Assembly: GCA_016081115.2 (NCBI GenBank)
Contig: CM071925.1
Coordinates: 15,914,441 to 15,978,440 of the forward strand
Source: Rehmannia glutinosa
Taxonomy: Eukaryota > Streptophyta > Magnoliopsida > Lamiales > Orobanchaceae
DNA: 64,000 bases
Direction: 5' to 3'
Of this stretch, positions 23,095 through 34,009 are shown piece after piece. The position numbers were made by a program, and so were the translations under genes. The notes beneath the pieces were generated by a model. It searched no databases. It was given only the letters and a program-made list of their open reading frames with translations, and was not told the DNA's origin. How positions within the stretch are numbered: the first letter of the stretch is position 1; each line of letters begins with the position of its first letter.

Positions 23095-23480
23095 GAGGTG
23101 TTTGTTGGGTGGCTCGAGCCGAGCTCCAAGCACTTATTCATTTTTCTCATTTTTGGAGGACAAGTTTTTCAAGCTCGAGCTTGACTTGTCTCTGGGCTAT
23201 CATGCCCAAAGTGTTTGGAGGGTTGGCTCGAGCCGAAATCCAAATACTTGCTCAATTTGTCTCATTTGTGGAGGACAAGATTTTCAAGCTCGAGCTTGAC
23301 TTGCCTCTGGGCTATCGTGCCCGAAGTATTTGGAGGGTTGGCTCGAGCCGAACTCCAAACACTTGCTCAATTTTTCTCATTTTTGGAGGACACGTTTTTC
23401 AAGCATGAGCTTGACTTGCCTCTGGGCAATCGTGCCCGATGTGCTTAAAGGTTCAGGTCGAGCCGAGCTCTAAACACTTA
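23095..23480. repeat. 115 bp tandem repeats between converging genes
   Basis: The word (GGCTCGAGCCGA) recurs at 23111, 23225, 23340 and, decayed, about 23455, spacing 114-115 bp. Each unit contains CAAGCTCGAGCTTG, a perfect 14 bp palindrome, changed to CAAGCATGAGCTTG in the last one, plus CTGGGC(T/A)ATCGTGCCC. Located between the stop of the antisense gene (22897) and the stop of pol (23575). Confidence 0.88.
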
Positions 23481-23574
23481 GAAGAACAATTTCAAATAGT
23501 ACTTATAAACGCGAACGTTTTTTCATTGAATTTCAAAAAAGAAAATTGCATCATTGCATACATCATCTAAATTT

Positions 23575-24731
23575 CTATGGATAATATTTTTTCAAGTTGC
23601 TAACATTCCATGCCCGAAGTAATTTCTTCCCATCCAACTCTTCTAACTCGTAAGCTCCTCCAGCCAGAACTTTAATCACCCGAAGTGGGCCCTTCCAATT
23701 TGGGTCCAACTTTGCTTTGTTCTTACTCACATCAGCTCTCCTAAGAACCATATCTCCTACTTGGAAATTTCTCTTCATCACCTTACTATTGTATGTTGCC
23801 CTGATTCGTTCTCTTGTCCTTTCCATCTGTAAAAAGGCCATCTCTCTTTTTTCGTTGATTACATACAGAGCTTCGCGTGTCAACATCTCATTCTCTTTCC
23901 CCTCAAATGTCTGGATTCTATGGGTTTCCATCCCGATCTCTGTCGGTATCACTGCATCCATCCCATAAAGCAAGCTGAACAGGCTCTCTCCCGTGGCCTC
24001 CTTTGGTTTGTTCGATAGGCCCACAATACTGAACTCAACTCTTGCACCCAAGCTCCCCCAACTCTCTCCAGTCTTGTCTTGAGTCCTTGTACCAAAATTC
24101 GGTTAGTCACTTCCACTTGCCCATTAGCTTGCGGATGAGCTACTGATGTGAAATGCTGATTAATTTTCATCTCCTCGCACCATGCCTTGATGTTAGCCCC
24201 ACTAAATTGTGTTCCATTATCCGAAACAAGGACCCTTGGCACTCCAAATCCGCACATAATGCTCTGCCAAATGAATTTCATCATCGCATCCTCAGTAATG
24301 TTTCCCAGAGCCTCAGCGTCGACCCACTTACTGAAATAATCTATTGCCACTACAAGGAATTTATGATGTCCCGATGCTGGAGGGAACGGTCCCACAATAT
24401 CAATCCCCCACCTAGCGAAAGGACATGTCGAACTCATGGTGATCAGATCCTCAGCAGGCTGATTTATAAACAGCGCATTTACTTGATATTTTTCACAAGC
24501 TTTTACTAACTTCTGAACCTCGCTTTTCAGATGTGGCCAAAAATATCCAGCTCTCAACACCTTCTTGATCAAAATCTTGGCCCCCATGTGGTTCCCGCAA
24601 CATCCCTCGTGTATTTCTCTCAGCACGTATTCTTCTTCTGTTTTTCCAAGACACCTCAACAATGTCATCCCAAATCCTCTTTTATACAACCTCTCTCCAA
24701 TCATACAAAAATGAGTTGCCCTAATTTTCAC
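23575..24731 (-). pseudogene. Tat-like integrase region
   Basis: Integrase of the Gypsy pol. H-H-C-C zinc finger region (H-E-G-C-C-G-N-H near the start, a Cys-containing K-A-C-E-K), catalytic core with W-G-I-D-I-V-G-P-F, V-S-D-N-G-T-Q-F and the downstream glutamate in HPQANGQVEVTNR, then a C-terminal domain with KLDPNWKGPLRV...AYELEELDG. Frame changes near 24725-24731 (entry from RNase H) and near 23970-24000 (core to C-terminus). The final stop is at 23575-23577, next to the tandem repeats. Confidence 0.88.
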
Positions 24732-25600
24732 CCGAGAGGCCTTCTTCCTCCTTCAAAAATGCCACGATAGGGACTCTCCAATCATCTTCCTCTTCCAAAG
24801 CCCCGACCTCAAGGCTTAAAGCGGAAACCTTTGCTTTGAGCAAAGTAATGTGCCTCTCCGGGGCACACTCAGTCGAACTAGCTATCTTTGCCAAAAAGTC
24901 AGCCCCGGCATTCTCCTCCCGAGGTATTTGACATATTTGTACCTTTCCTATCATTTTCTCCAAGGCCTTGTATGCATCCACATATTTTTTCATTCATTCT
25001 TCCCGAACTTCAAATTCTACCATGATTTGCTTGTAGACTAATTGTGAGTCCAAATGGACCAGCACATTCGTTGCACCTATTTCTATGGCCATCCTAACTC
25101 CCCGGATAAAAGCCTCATACTCAGCTTTGTTATTGGAAAGTTTATAATCTAATCTCATCGCGTAGTCACTTTCCAGCCCCTCTGGACTTATCAACATAAT
25201 GCCGGCTCCACATCCCTAACTAGCCACTGAACCATCCACAAACAGAATCCACGCCTCTCCCTCATTTGAGGCTTTTGTCAATTCCTGCACAAAATCCACC
25301 AAGGCCTGCGCCTTAATTGATGTTCTGCTCTGGAACTCTATCTCATATTTACTGAGCTCAATAGCCCACTTCACCAGCCTACCTGCAACCTCCGACTTAC
25401 TCAATATCGCTTTCAAAGGAAAATTTGTTCTCACAACAATCTTATGCGAAAGAAAATAAGGCCTCAGCCTTCTGGTCATGGTTACAAGTGTTAATCCTGC
25501 CTTTTCAATCTCAGAATATCTGAGCTCCACGTTCCTCAGCACCTCCCTAACATAGTATACCGGCTTCTGAACCGACCCTTCTTCCGTCGGCAACACCGTA
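24721..25600 (-). pseudogene. Tat-like dual RNase H region
   Basis: Two RNase H modules follow RT. The first (about 25600-25290) is the Gypsy type: Y-Y-V-R-E...L-R-Y-S-E-I-E-K-A and L-K-A-I-L-S-K. The second (about 25240-24840) has F-V-D-G-S...G-C-G-A-G-I-M-L, N-N-K-A-E-Y-E-A and H-L-D-S-Q-L-V, the archaeal-type RNase H that characterises Tat elements. In-frame stops at 25216-25218 (inside the DG-S/GCGAG region) and 24994-24996. Confidence 0.87.
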
Positions 25601-26767
25601 CTAATCCCTTACTCTCCTACTGAGACGTATAAATACAATCCCCCGGTATCAGCTTAGTTAATAGGGATAACTTTACCAAATACTCTTTCAATTCTTCAAA
25701 CGCCACCTGACACTCTTCATCCCAAGCAAACTTTTTGGACTTTCTCAACACTTTGAAAAATGGCAAACTCCGCTCCGCCGAGCGGGAGATAAACCTGTTC
25801 AAAGCAGCCAACTTTCCCGTCCAACTCTGCACATTCTTCACATCCCGAGGTGGAGCCATCTCTCTAATTTCCCTCACCTTCTCGGGATTAGCCTCAATCC
25901 CCTTCTCAGTTACCATGTACCCCAAAAATTTGCCTAACCTAACCCCAAATGCACACTTCTTTGGGTTTAGCTTCATCCGATATTTCCTCAACGTATCAAA
26001 AGTTTCTGCCAAATCTCTAATGTGGCTTTCAGCCTTCACACTCTTGACTAGCATATCATCAACATACACCCCCATATTTCTCCCTAGCTGGTTCTGGAAC
26101 ATCTTATCGACCAACCTCTGATAGGTTGTGCCCGCATTTTTCAAACCGAAAGGCATAACCACATAACAGAAAGTACCAAAGGAAGTAATTAAACTTACCC
26201 GCTTCTTGTTCTCCTCTGCTAGCCTTATCTGATGGTATCCCTGCGAAGCATCCATCATGCTAAGCAGCTCACATCCCGAAGTTGAGTCAACAAGTTGATC
26301 TATCTGCGGCAATGGGTAATAGTCCTTCGGGCAAGTTTTATTCAAATCTCGAAAATATATGCACATCCTCCAATCCTCCAGAGTTTTTGGGACCAGCACT
26401 GCGTTGGACAACCATTCTGGGAACTTTATCTCGCGGACATGCCCGGCCTCCAACAACGTCTGAACCTCAGCATGCACGATCACGTCTTTCTTGGGGCCAA
26501 AATTTCTCTTCTTCTGCTTCACAGGTCGGTACGAAGGATTTATATTCAACTTGTGCTCATCTATGCTAGGATCAATACCAACCAAATCCTTCGCCGACCA
26601 TGCAAACACATCCACATTCTTTCTGAGAAACTCGATCAGCTTCTCCCTCAAGTCTTACCTGAGGCGACTCCCAATCTTGGCGACCTTACCAGGGTGACCT
26701 GGAACTAACTCTATTGTCAGCAACTCCTCATTCGGCATCACGTGCTCCACCGGATCCTCATCTAACT
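25601..26767 (-). pseudogene. Tat-like reverse transcriptase
   Basis: RT with Y-Y-P-L-P-Q-I-D-Q-L-V-D, M-D-A-S-Q-G-Y-H-Q-I, F-C-Y-V-V-M-P-F-G-L-K-N-A and the catalytic VYVDDMLVKS near 26050. Upstream 26652-26767 is the pro-RT linker, with a TAA just before the D-L-R-E-K-L segment. A frameshift plus stop near 25617-25640 separates RT from RNase H. Most of RT (26651-25617) is a continuous frame. Confidence 0.9.
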
Positions 26768-26963
26768 CTCTGTTGTAAAAATCCCCGCCTAGCCCCGATT
26801 AATCCCCGCCTAGGCGCTAGGCCTCCCTTGTCTGCCTATGATTTTTTTTCCGATTAGGTCCGCCTAATCCCGCCTAGGTCCCGCCTAACCACGCCTAAGT
26901 TATGCCTATGCGCTAGGCCCCAGTCTGTCGCCTAGCGAGCACCTAGCGCTTTTTACAACATTG
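26768..26963. mobile_element. hAT-type MITE (196 bp)
   Basis: 8 bp target duplication ATCTAACT at 26760-26767 and 26964-26971. Terminal inverted repeats C(T/A)(C/A)TGTTGTAAAAA; the right end in inverse is CAATGTTGTAAAAA, a hAT-like terminus. The body is full of CGCCTAG/CTAGGCG words that can fold back. It interrupts the protease-RT linker of the Tat element. Confidence 0.88.
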
Positions 26964-27624
26964 ATCTAACTTGATAAGTTTCTCCTTGCCTTTACCATCA
27001 TCATGAGCTACTCCCCTCTCTGCCATCTGGAGACTCTCTACGTACAACTTCCTCGCCATGTATTGATCTCCCTCAACTTCTCCAACCTGGTCATCCACTG
27101 GGAATTTGATTTTCAAGTGATATACCAACACAACAGCTTGAAAAAGATTGAGGGAATGCCTCCCAATCATCACATTGTACGACGATGGTGCATCCACCAC
27201 CAGGAATCGCACCGTTCTAGTTTTCCTGTATGGTTCCTTGCCCAAGGAAATAGGCAAAGTAACCATACCTAATGGCTGAATCGATCCTCCAGCAAAACCA
27301 ACCTAAGACGTATCCACGATCTCTAATTCCACCTGTATATCCATCTGTCTATAGCATTCAAAAAACAGTATGTTAGCAGAGCTACCTGTATCCACAAAAA
27401 TTCCTGAACATCATAATTCGCTATGGTTGCCGTGATAACAAGGGCTTCGATATGGGGGGTCGCAATGCCCCAATTATCCTTCGTCCCAAACTGAATATTT
27501 GGTCCCACAGACACCTGTTCTACCCTTATCAGCTCATGAGCACGCTCGGCAGCAGCAACTCTCACATAACTCTTCCTGGCCCGTCACGAGTCTCCACCAG
27601 ACGGACCCCCTATCACCATCTGAA
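26964..27624 (-). pseudogene. Tat-like aspartic protease region
   Basis: The active-site triplet D-T-G (27384-27392, context F-V-D-T-G-S-S) is intact but in a different frame from the sequence immediately upstream, so a frameshift lies just before it. Downstream, L-G-K-E-P-Y-R-K-T-R-T...V-V-D-A-P-S-S-Y-N-V-M-I-G-R is the usual protease C-terminal segment. At least two in-frame stops. The frame runs into the MITE at 26963. Confidence 0.82.
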
Positions 27625-29105
27625 TCACCCCCTTCTGCGGCGGCGGTGGGGGAGATCCCGTTCCTCCTCTGCCCTCTTCTCAGGCTCCTGTCTCTGCTGG
27701 TAACTATTATGACCCTTCCGATAATTACCCTTAGACTTCCTCTTATCGACATATACAAATTCTTTCAGATGACCCGCCTGGATCAACCTCTCTATCTCAT
27801 CTTTCAAATGAGTACACTGATCCGTAGTGTGCCCATACTCATTGTGGAGCCTGCAAAATTCTTTGCACTTCTCATTCCTGGGCGTCTCAACATAAGTTTT
27901 TGGCCACCTCAAATCCGGATGACGCTCAATTGCCATGAAAATATCTCCCTGGGGAGCCACCAGAGGTGTGTATTTCTCATACCTAGGTCTCCCTCCCATC
28001 AGGTCAGGCTTGGGGAGGTTAGGCTTCTTACTTGGAGCTCTTTCATCCCTCTCCTCCTTCATCTCCTTTCTCTTATCTCCCTCCTCATGCTTCATCTTCC
28101 TGGCCTCCTCCAAATTGATATATTTTTCAGCCATTGCTAGGAGCTCATCGAATGTGCGCGCCAGCTCTATCACCAGGGATTCAAAGAAATCTCCATCCTT
28201 CAAACCTTGGGCCAAAGCATTAGCCAATATATCCTGAGTTGTCGAGGTCACCTCCAACTTCGCCTCCGTAAACCTCTGAATGTAGCCTCTCAACCCCTCA
28301 TTATTTGGTTGCTTGATGTTGAATAAGGTCAGCGGTGTTTTCTGGTACCTCCTACAGCTGGTAAACTGGTGCAAGAACATAGAGCTAAATTCGTCAAAAC
28401 TCCTGATCAAATTCGGCAACAGCTCACTAAACCATTGTTGTGCTGATTTAGTCAGTGTGGTCGGAAACACCTGACACATCACCCCATCGGAGAGCCTGTG
28501 GAGCACCGCCGCATTCTCAAAGCGACACAGGTGATCCCACGGGTCAGTGGTGCCATCATACTCCAAACTCAGCGCACGATACGAGGAGGGGAGTTCATCA
28601 ACCATAATCTCCTCTGAGAAAGGAGTGCCCCTCCTCGATCGACCAGAGCCACCTCCAGAAACCTTCTTCTTCAGCTCCTTCATCTCCCTATGCAGATCAT
28701 CCATCCTCTCACTCCAGTCCGGATCCGTCTTCGTGGCCATTTGAGTAAAGGCCGCGGAGGTACTTTCCTCCTCCAACACTGGTGCTCTTCGTCCCCACTC
28801 TCCTCCAGCCGGGGGAGGCCTCATCTCATGCACCGGTCCAGTCTGTGCTGCCGCCGCAGGCTAGATAAACTCACGGCTTCTTCCACAGTGGCCTTGATGT
28901 AGGAGGACATCTGTTGGAAGAAACCAGGTCCTAAACCAACCGTACCCATCATCGGATCAGCAACTCCATTCACCCCCGGAGGAGGGCAATCACCTCCAAC
29001 ACCAGGTGCACGCGGCGGCTGCGCGCGCTCCCTAGTCACTACCTCCGGCGTCTCACTCGGAACCTCATCCAGGTCATCTACCAAATTCCGACGTACATCT
29101 TCCAT
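27625..29105 (-). pseudogene. Tat-like Gag
   Basis: Starts at ATG 29105, about 35 bases after the PBS. Retrotrans_gag-type core with D-P-W-D-H-L-C-R-F-E-N, W-F-S-E-L-L and G-Y-I-Q-R-F-T-E-A, a K/E-rich charged stretch, then the Tat-type cysteine/histidine motif C-R-L-H-N-E-Y-G-H-T-T-D-Q-C. One frameshift around 28855-28870 separates the first 80-odd codons from the rest; otherwise 402 codons are open to the stop at 27625. Confidence 0.87.
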
Positions 29106-29138
29106 AGCTACCTTAAACTCACGTCTTAAAACTGAAAA

Positions 29139-29156
29139 TTCCCACAGACGGCGCCA
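29139..29156 (-). other. Primer binding site of the Tat-like element
   Basis: Minus strand TGGCGCCGTCTGTGGGAA, two bases inside the LTR. This is the usual form in Tat-clade elements. Confidence 0.88.
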
Positions 29157-29158
29157 AT

Positions 29159-29776
29159 TGGCCAGCGCTAGAATATCCGCCGCCCAATAAAACTTTGCTC
29201 CGCTATGCGACTGACCTGAGAACCTGCAAAACCACTATTAGAAGGGAGGCCAGAAGGATTTTACGGCGTTCCCACTCCGATGCTGAAGTCAGTATAACTC
29301 TAGAGAGATAAAATATTATATAGAAAAGTATATCGAAAAGTGTATTGAGAGTCTAACTGCGGCGTACCTTGTTTGTGACCTATTTATAGGTTTGGGAATT
29401 AGGTTTGCATAGGCATCAAGCCATACTAAAAACTCTAATTAACACACAGACCTAGGTTAATCATCCGTATTAGGCCGCAAACCTATTAGGCCCAAGAGAT
29501 CGGTAGGCCCTTAAGTTGGTCCATTTAGGGGTTCAGCCCAATAGGTCGGTAGGCCCTTAGGTTGACCCAATCGAGGGTCCAGCCCAACAGATCGGCCTAT
29601 TAAGTCCAGAGCTTGAGCCTTGTCACGTTAATTCCAAGTCCACTGTAGGCCCAAGTCCAAACCTCTATTTCCAGAGGTCGGCCTAGCCCAAGAGGTCGGT
29701 CCAGTCCAAGCTTACCATTAACTCATGTCTTTCATCAAGCCCATATAGACAGGTCGGTCTAAATAGGCCTCCATCA
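29159..29776 (-). repeat. 5' LTR of the Tat-like element
   Basis: 618 bp, TGGCCAGCGCTAG...GGCCTCCATCA on the plus strand; TATA box (minus TATAAATAG) at about 29380-29388. The transcript would run left through the PBS into gag. Confidence 0.88.
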
Positions 29777-29781
29777 AATAT

Positions 29782-30230
29782 GATCCTAATTCTAGAAGAT
29801 AATTAAAAGGGCAATATAATCCATAAAAATCCAAATAATTTCAACAGGGTCGTGAGAATTAGATATATAAATATATGTATATATATATATGCATATATGT
29901 GATTTGGATATTGCGAGTCTAGATAATTTAAATAAGTACATGAGACCAAATCTGGAGCGTTGAACTATTATTTTAATGATGCAAATTTAATTGAGTTTTA
30001 TTTTAGTTTATATTTAATTAATGATTATAAGGGTAAGTAGATAATTTTGTTGAATATCAGTTAAAAATGGGAGTTACTTTTGGAAGTGCCCGTTCACATT
30101 CCGGATTGTTTGGGATTTGCTTGAAATCATATCTCTGGCCTTATTCACCGTGAGAAACATGTTGATTATTGAGGACATATATGTTTGCTTTTTTCGGATA
30201 TATTTGAAACCGTATCTCTGATATAATCTC
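29782..30230. other. AT-rich spacer
   Basis: No gene or repeat that I recognise apart from a short TA tract near 29870-29900. Confidence 0.5.
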
Positions 30231-30646
30231 TTTTCTTTCACAGTCAAACTTGCAATCAATATTGGCGCATTTCATTGTGCGAAATATGTTGCTTATTGAG
30301 GACAAATATATTGTTTATTGAGGACAATTATGTTGTTTATTTAGGCAGACAATGTTGCAACCACCAACTATTCCCTTCCATTTGTCTTTTTATATATATG
30401 TTATTCTGTTGCTTTTTTCTGTGCACTATATTGCTCGTCGATGAAAAATGTGTTGCTTATTTAGGTAGAGAATGTTACTAAGATGGTGCATGTGTTGATT
30501 TAAATAGATTATCAATCTTTATATATATATATATATGTTGCTTTTTATGTGTATTGTGTTGCTTGTTGAAGATAAATATGTTACTTATTTAGATAGACAA
30601 TGTTGCTAATATTGGAGCAAATGTTTTGATTTAAATAGGTCATCTG

Positions 30647-30708
<62 letters not shown>

Positions 30709-30790
30709 AATTTTGTTAATTTTTTATGTCAACTGTGTTGCTTATTGAGGATAAATATGTTGCTTAGGCAGTGTATTTTGTTGCTTATGT
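30230..30790. repeat. Degenerate tandem repeats of about 120-130 bp
   Basis: Three phrases TTA(T)TTAGG(C/T)AGA(C/G)AATGTT(G/A)C near 30339, 30459 and 30588, each preceded by TTG(A)(A/G)GA(C/T)AAAT and followed by a TATATA tract. A fourth, rearranged partial copy starts near 30735. Confidence 0.65.
30651..30708. repeat. Microsatellite (TA)n(GT)n
   Basis: TA run 30651-30684 followed by GT run to 30708, inside the degenerate tandem repeat. Confidence 0.95.
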
Positions 30791-31127
30791 AGTTCATTGT
30801 TTTGTATCCATATGTTTATAGGACATGATGTTTCATTTTTTTTATTTGCAGGTTTTCTTGAAATAAGATTAGAGAATATGAGGCAAATATTACGTGATTT
30901 TGGTATGATTTTAGATGGTAAGATAACATCTATATTATTGTGTGTAACTACCCTAATTTCATGGGATATGATTGATTGGTTTGGACAAATATACCTCTCT
31001 ATCAATTTAATTAGTTTTCTTAATATATTTTAAACATATTTAATTTTAGCCATTGAATTTTGTTGATATGCAGTTTAGATTTCGACCTACATGCTTATCT
31101 AAGGCATTGGTCTCATATAACCCTCCC

Positions 31128-31130
<3 letters not shown>

Positions 31131-31165
<35 letters not shown>
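31131..31165. repeat. Microsatellite (AT)n
   Basis: Uninterrupted AT run bounded by element-like termini on both sides (CCCTCCCCCA to the left, GATTGATTCAATTGAGAC to the right). Confidence 0.95.
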
Positions 31166-31167
<2 letters not shown>

Positions 31168-31544
31168 TTGATTCAATTGAGACAGGGGTTCTAGCCTAAA
31201 TAGAGACTAATCTTAGCATTGATTGAAAATATTGGATGGATAAGATCTTTCTACTTTTTTGGTAACTAGTTTGTAACTGCCTTTCATTAAAGAAAATATA
31301 GTAAATTTTTATTCAAATGTTTTTATATGGGGTATGATTATAATTGTCTTATTTAATGGCACAATCTTGAGGGAATTTTGTTTTAATTTTTTTCCGGAAT
31401 CCAATATATCTAGTGTTTTTTGCTGCTTAGGCAACTTTTTGATAATGTATAGTTAGTTATTTTCTATTGCAATGTTTTATGACATAATGGAGAGTAAGCA
31501 TAGTTACTTTTATTTTGATATTTAGATAGATCTTAGACAACTCA

Positions 31545-32987
31545 TCAACCCTAAATACTAAAAGAAAAAACAAGATGTCACATGTCATCACCTCTGCAAT
31601 TTTGGTATACGTGTCAACACCTTAGTCTTCCAAATCCATGTGCCACCTTTATATTTAGCCACGTGGCAAGCCATGTCACCACCTTATTTTTCCAATTATA
31701 AATTGATGTACTATCAAATTATCATCAACTTATTAATTAAATTTTCGTATATAACTATTGACTCAATTGATTTTCCTTATAACGTATTAATTAATTTTCC
31801 GTATATAACTATATTGACTCAAATGATTTTATCAATATTTAATTCAATCAAATATCAATGTATTAATTAATTTTTTGTATTTCCGTATATCACTATTGAC
31901 TCGATTGATTTTCTGTTAATAACTATCGACTCCGTTGATTTTTCTTATATTTGGATAAATTGATTTACTATCAATTTGGCAAAATCAATATTTAATCCAA
32001 TCAAATATATGTATGTATATCCGGCAAGTTTAATCCAATCAATATTTAATCCAATAAAATATTTAGTCGGCAAAATCTTATATTGTATATACGAGTTTTG
32101 AAAAAAGATATTTAATATACGAGTTTTGAAAATAGATATTTAATATATTTATATATATATGTATATCCGACAAGTTTCTTGAGGTGGCTTCTTTGTGTAT
32201 ATTTCTCTTTTGTTTACATGATAATACCCATTGAATTCATATTACAGAAGATGACTGTCAAGATGAACACGATCTCCGATATCAACCCTAAGAAATAGAC
32301 GTAGAAGATAAAGGTACGATGTGAACGACTAAGATATACCCATTCTAAGTTCGAGCCTGAAGAGAAGAAAAGTATGGAACTCATTCTATTTGATGTCCAG
32401 GTATTGAGTGCGAATCTTTGTGTGGCTTTATTGTAATTGATTTATTTGATGAATTACTTGGTTTTACATCTGGAAAATTATAATATTTTTTTTAAATGTA
32501 CTTGAGATGCTTTTCTATTTAAGGTATTGACCGGTATGTTTATCCAGAGTGATAAGATTCAAGCTTCCATTTCGAAGTCTCATATCCCAAAATACTCAAA
32601 AATTATAACAAAATGTGGCTTCTATTACCTTACCAATTTTGTTATACATAAAAATGATGTTGAATTTAAAGCTACCAGACATGCATATCGTCTTAAGTTT
32701 CACAACTGCACTTCTGTGAATCTGTCAGAAACCTTGCCTATACCTCAGTTTGGATTCAACTTTGCGGGATTCCCTAATATCAAATCCAATGCAAGTTCCG
32801 CTAATATTTTAGTTGGTAAGTTTATAAAAATTATTGTACTTAAAAATTATATATTAGATTCCATAGCTAATGTATGTGAAATTTTATATTAGTATTTTAT
32901 GTCTCTTCTAACTATCACAAATAAATTTGAGACACTAAAATTTTATCTTTTGGACAAATCTCGTGTAACACACGGGTGTTGTTCTAG
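31545..32987 (+). mobile_element. Helitron, non-autonomous
   Basis: Begins TC after A (31544) with TCAACCCTAAATACTAAAAG, like plant Helitron 5' ends. It ends with an imperfect GC-rich hairpin (CTCGTGT-AAC-ACACGGG, about 32958-32976), about 8 bases, then CTAG (32984-32987) before T. Insertion between A and T and a CTRR end fit Helitrons. It carries remnants of a replication protein A-like gene and lacks Rep/helicase. Confidence 0.72.
32251..32815 (+). pseudogene. Replication protein A 70 kDa-like (DUF223/OB-fold) remnant in the Helitron
   Basis: Two exons of an RPA1-like DNA-binding protein. Exon 1 (32251-32400): I-S-D-I-N-P then K-I-K-V-R and S-M-E-L-I-L-F-D, the usual start of plant RPA OB-fold proteins, with two TAG stops where T/W positions are expected. 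Intron 32401-32523 (GTATTG...TTTAAG). Exon 2 (32524-32815): K-I-Q-A-S-I-S-K-S-H-I-P-K, F-Y-Y-L-T-N-F and A-T-R-H-A-Y-R-L-K-F, ending at a good donor (G/GTAAGT). Plant Helitrons often carry RPA genes; this one is truncated after the second exon. Confidence 0.75.
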
Positions 32988-33089
32988 TAGTTATTTATTT
33001 TTCGTTGCATTGTTTATGACACTTATTGTATATTTGGATATAATGTATTTCACACTTGGTTTGTATACACTGCATATATAATTTCTAGA

Positions 33090-33260
33090 CAGTTCATATT
33101 TAGTTGATTTTCATTGCATAGATTATTGCATAGTTGGAATATAAGTTACTGCATGTTTAGTTTTTTTTACATTGCATATATAGTTTCTAGACATTGCATA
33201 GTTGGTAGATTTTTGATGCATTGATTGCTTCTAGACAATGCATAGTTAGTTGATTTTTGT
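33090..33260. repeat. Short degenerate repeat with TGCATAG words
   Basis: Recurring (C)ATTGCATA(G)...TAGTT and TTTCTAGACA phrases, six or so, within the candidate TIR element to the right of the Helitron. Confidence 0.5.
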
Positions 33261-34009
33261 TGGAAAGCTTTAATCAGATTCTCTTTCCAATAGTATATCC
33301 ATTTTTATGGGATTATGGGAGAAAATGTCAGATTCTCTTTCCAATTGTGTATCCATTTTTTATGGGATTAGTTGTCAATTCAGGTTGATTTTACTTTCTT
33401 ACCCTTTCTTTGGTTAAACTAATTATTTAATTCTATTTTTTATTCATCTAATCTTAACCACTCAATGATTCAATCAATGGCTAAAATTTGTCTTACGGTG
33501 TCACCTAAGGCACGGGTCTCGCTGGATCCTCTCCATATATATATACATGTATTGGATCAAATGTGGCATTGGTCTTTACGTAAGACAATGTGGATTAATC
33601 TCATCCTTTTATTTATCAAATCCTAAGGCTGTGATTCTTTCAATTTTTTAAGCTTTTTTTCCCGATAAGGGCAATTTAGTCTTTTCAAGAAGGAGGTTTT
33701 TTGTTTTTTGGCAACTGTTACTGGAAACGTGAATTTCGAGAATTAATCAGTGATCTCTTTCCCGCTTTCAGTTTTTTTCACTTTTCAAAACATAACTTCA
33801 GATTTTCTTCACATTTCAAAACATATTATTTGTTTTCTCTCATAGGTCTGCTATTGGGTAGAAAGATTTCTTTATCCTTTTTATTGCACGCGATTTTTGT
33901 TTGAAAACGTGGTGACTAAGGATTCTCCGTGTTCGTGTGCTATGCGTATGAACTATGTGCAAGCATTAAATTAGCATTTTCTAAGATGTCCATTTTTTCA
34001 AACCATACA

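Larger units (their letters stand above)
12401..29776 (-). mobile_element. Gypsy Tat/Retand-like retrotransposon with nested insertions
   Basis: LTRs at 12401-12998 and 29159-29776, PBS at 29139-29156, polypurine tract at 12999-13013, target duplication AATAC (12396-12400) / AATAT (29777-29781). Order from the 5' LTR leftwards: gag, protease, RT, Gypsy RNase H, second archaeal-type RNase H, integrase, 115 bp tandem repeats, then an opposite-strand gene before the 3' LTR. Dual RNase H and an antisense extra gene are known traits of the Tat clade. Subtracting the nested Tekay-like element (6943 bp) and the MITE leaves about 10.2 kb. All coding parts are broken. Confidence 0.9.
31166..33535. mobile_element. 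Candidate TIR element flanked by TA microsatellites
   Basis: The left terminus (GATTGATTCAATTGAGAC...CTTAGCATTGATTGAAAATATTGGATGG...AAGAT) aligns with the inverse of the right terminus (GAGAGGATCCAGCGAGAC...TTTTAGCCATTGATTGAATCATTGAGTGG...AAGAT). Both ends touch TA runs. The organisation recalls rice Micron-type elements, but the family is unproven. Most of the interior is a Helitron-like insertion (31545-32987). Confidence 0.45.

Noticed and set aside
22935..23448. 157-codon plus-strand frame
   Set aside because: Repetitive protein produced by the 115 bp tandem repeats.
12401..29776. Endogenous pararetrovirus
   Set aside because: LTRs, PBS, polypurine tract, target duplication and integrase identify a Gypsy retrotransposon; no movement or coat protein features were seen.
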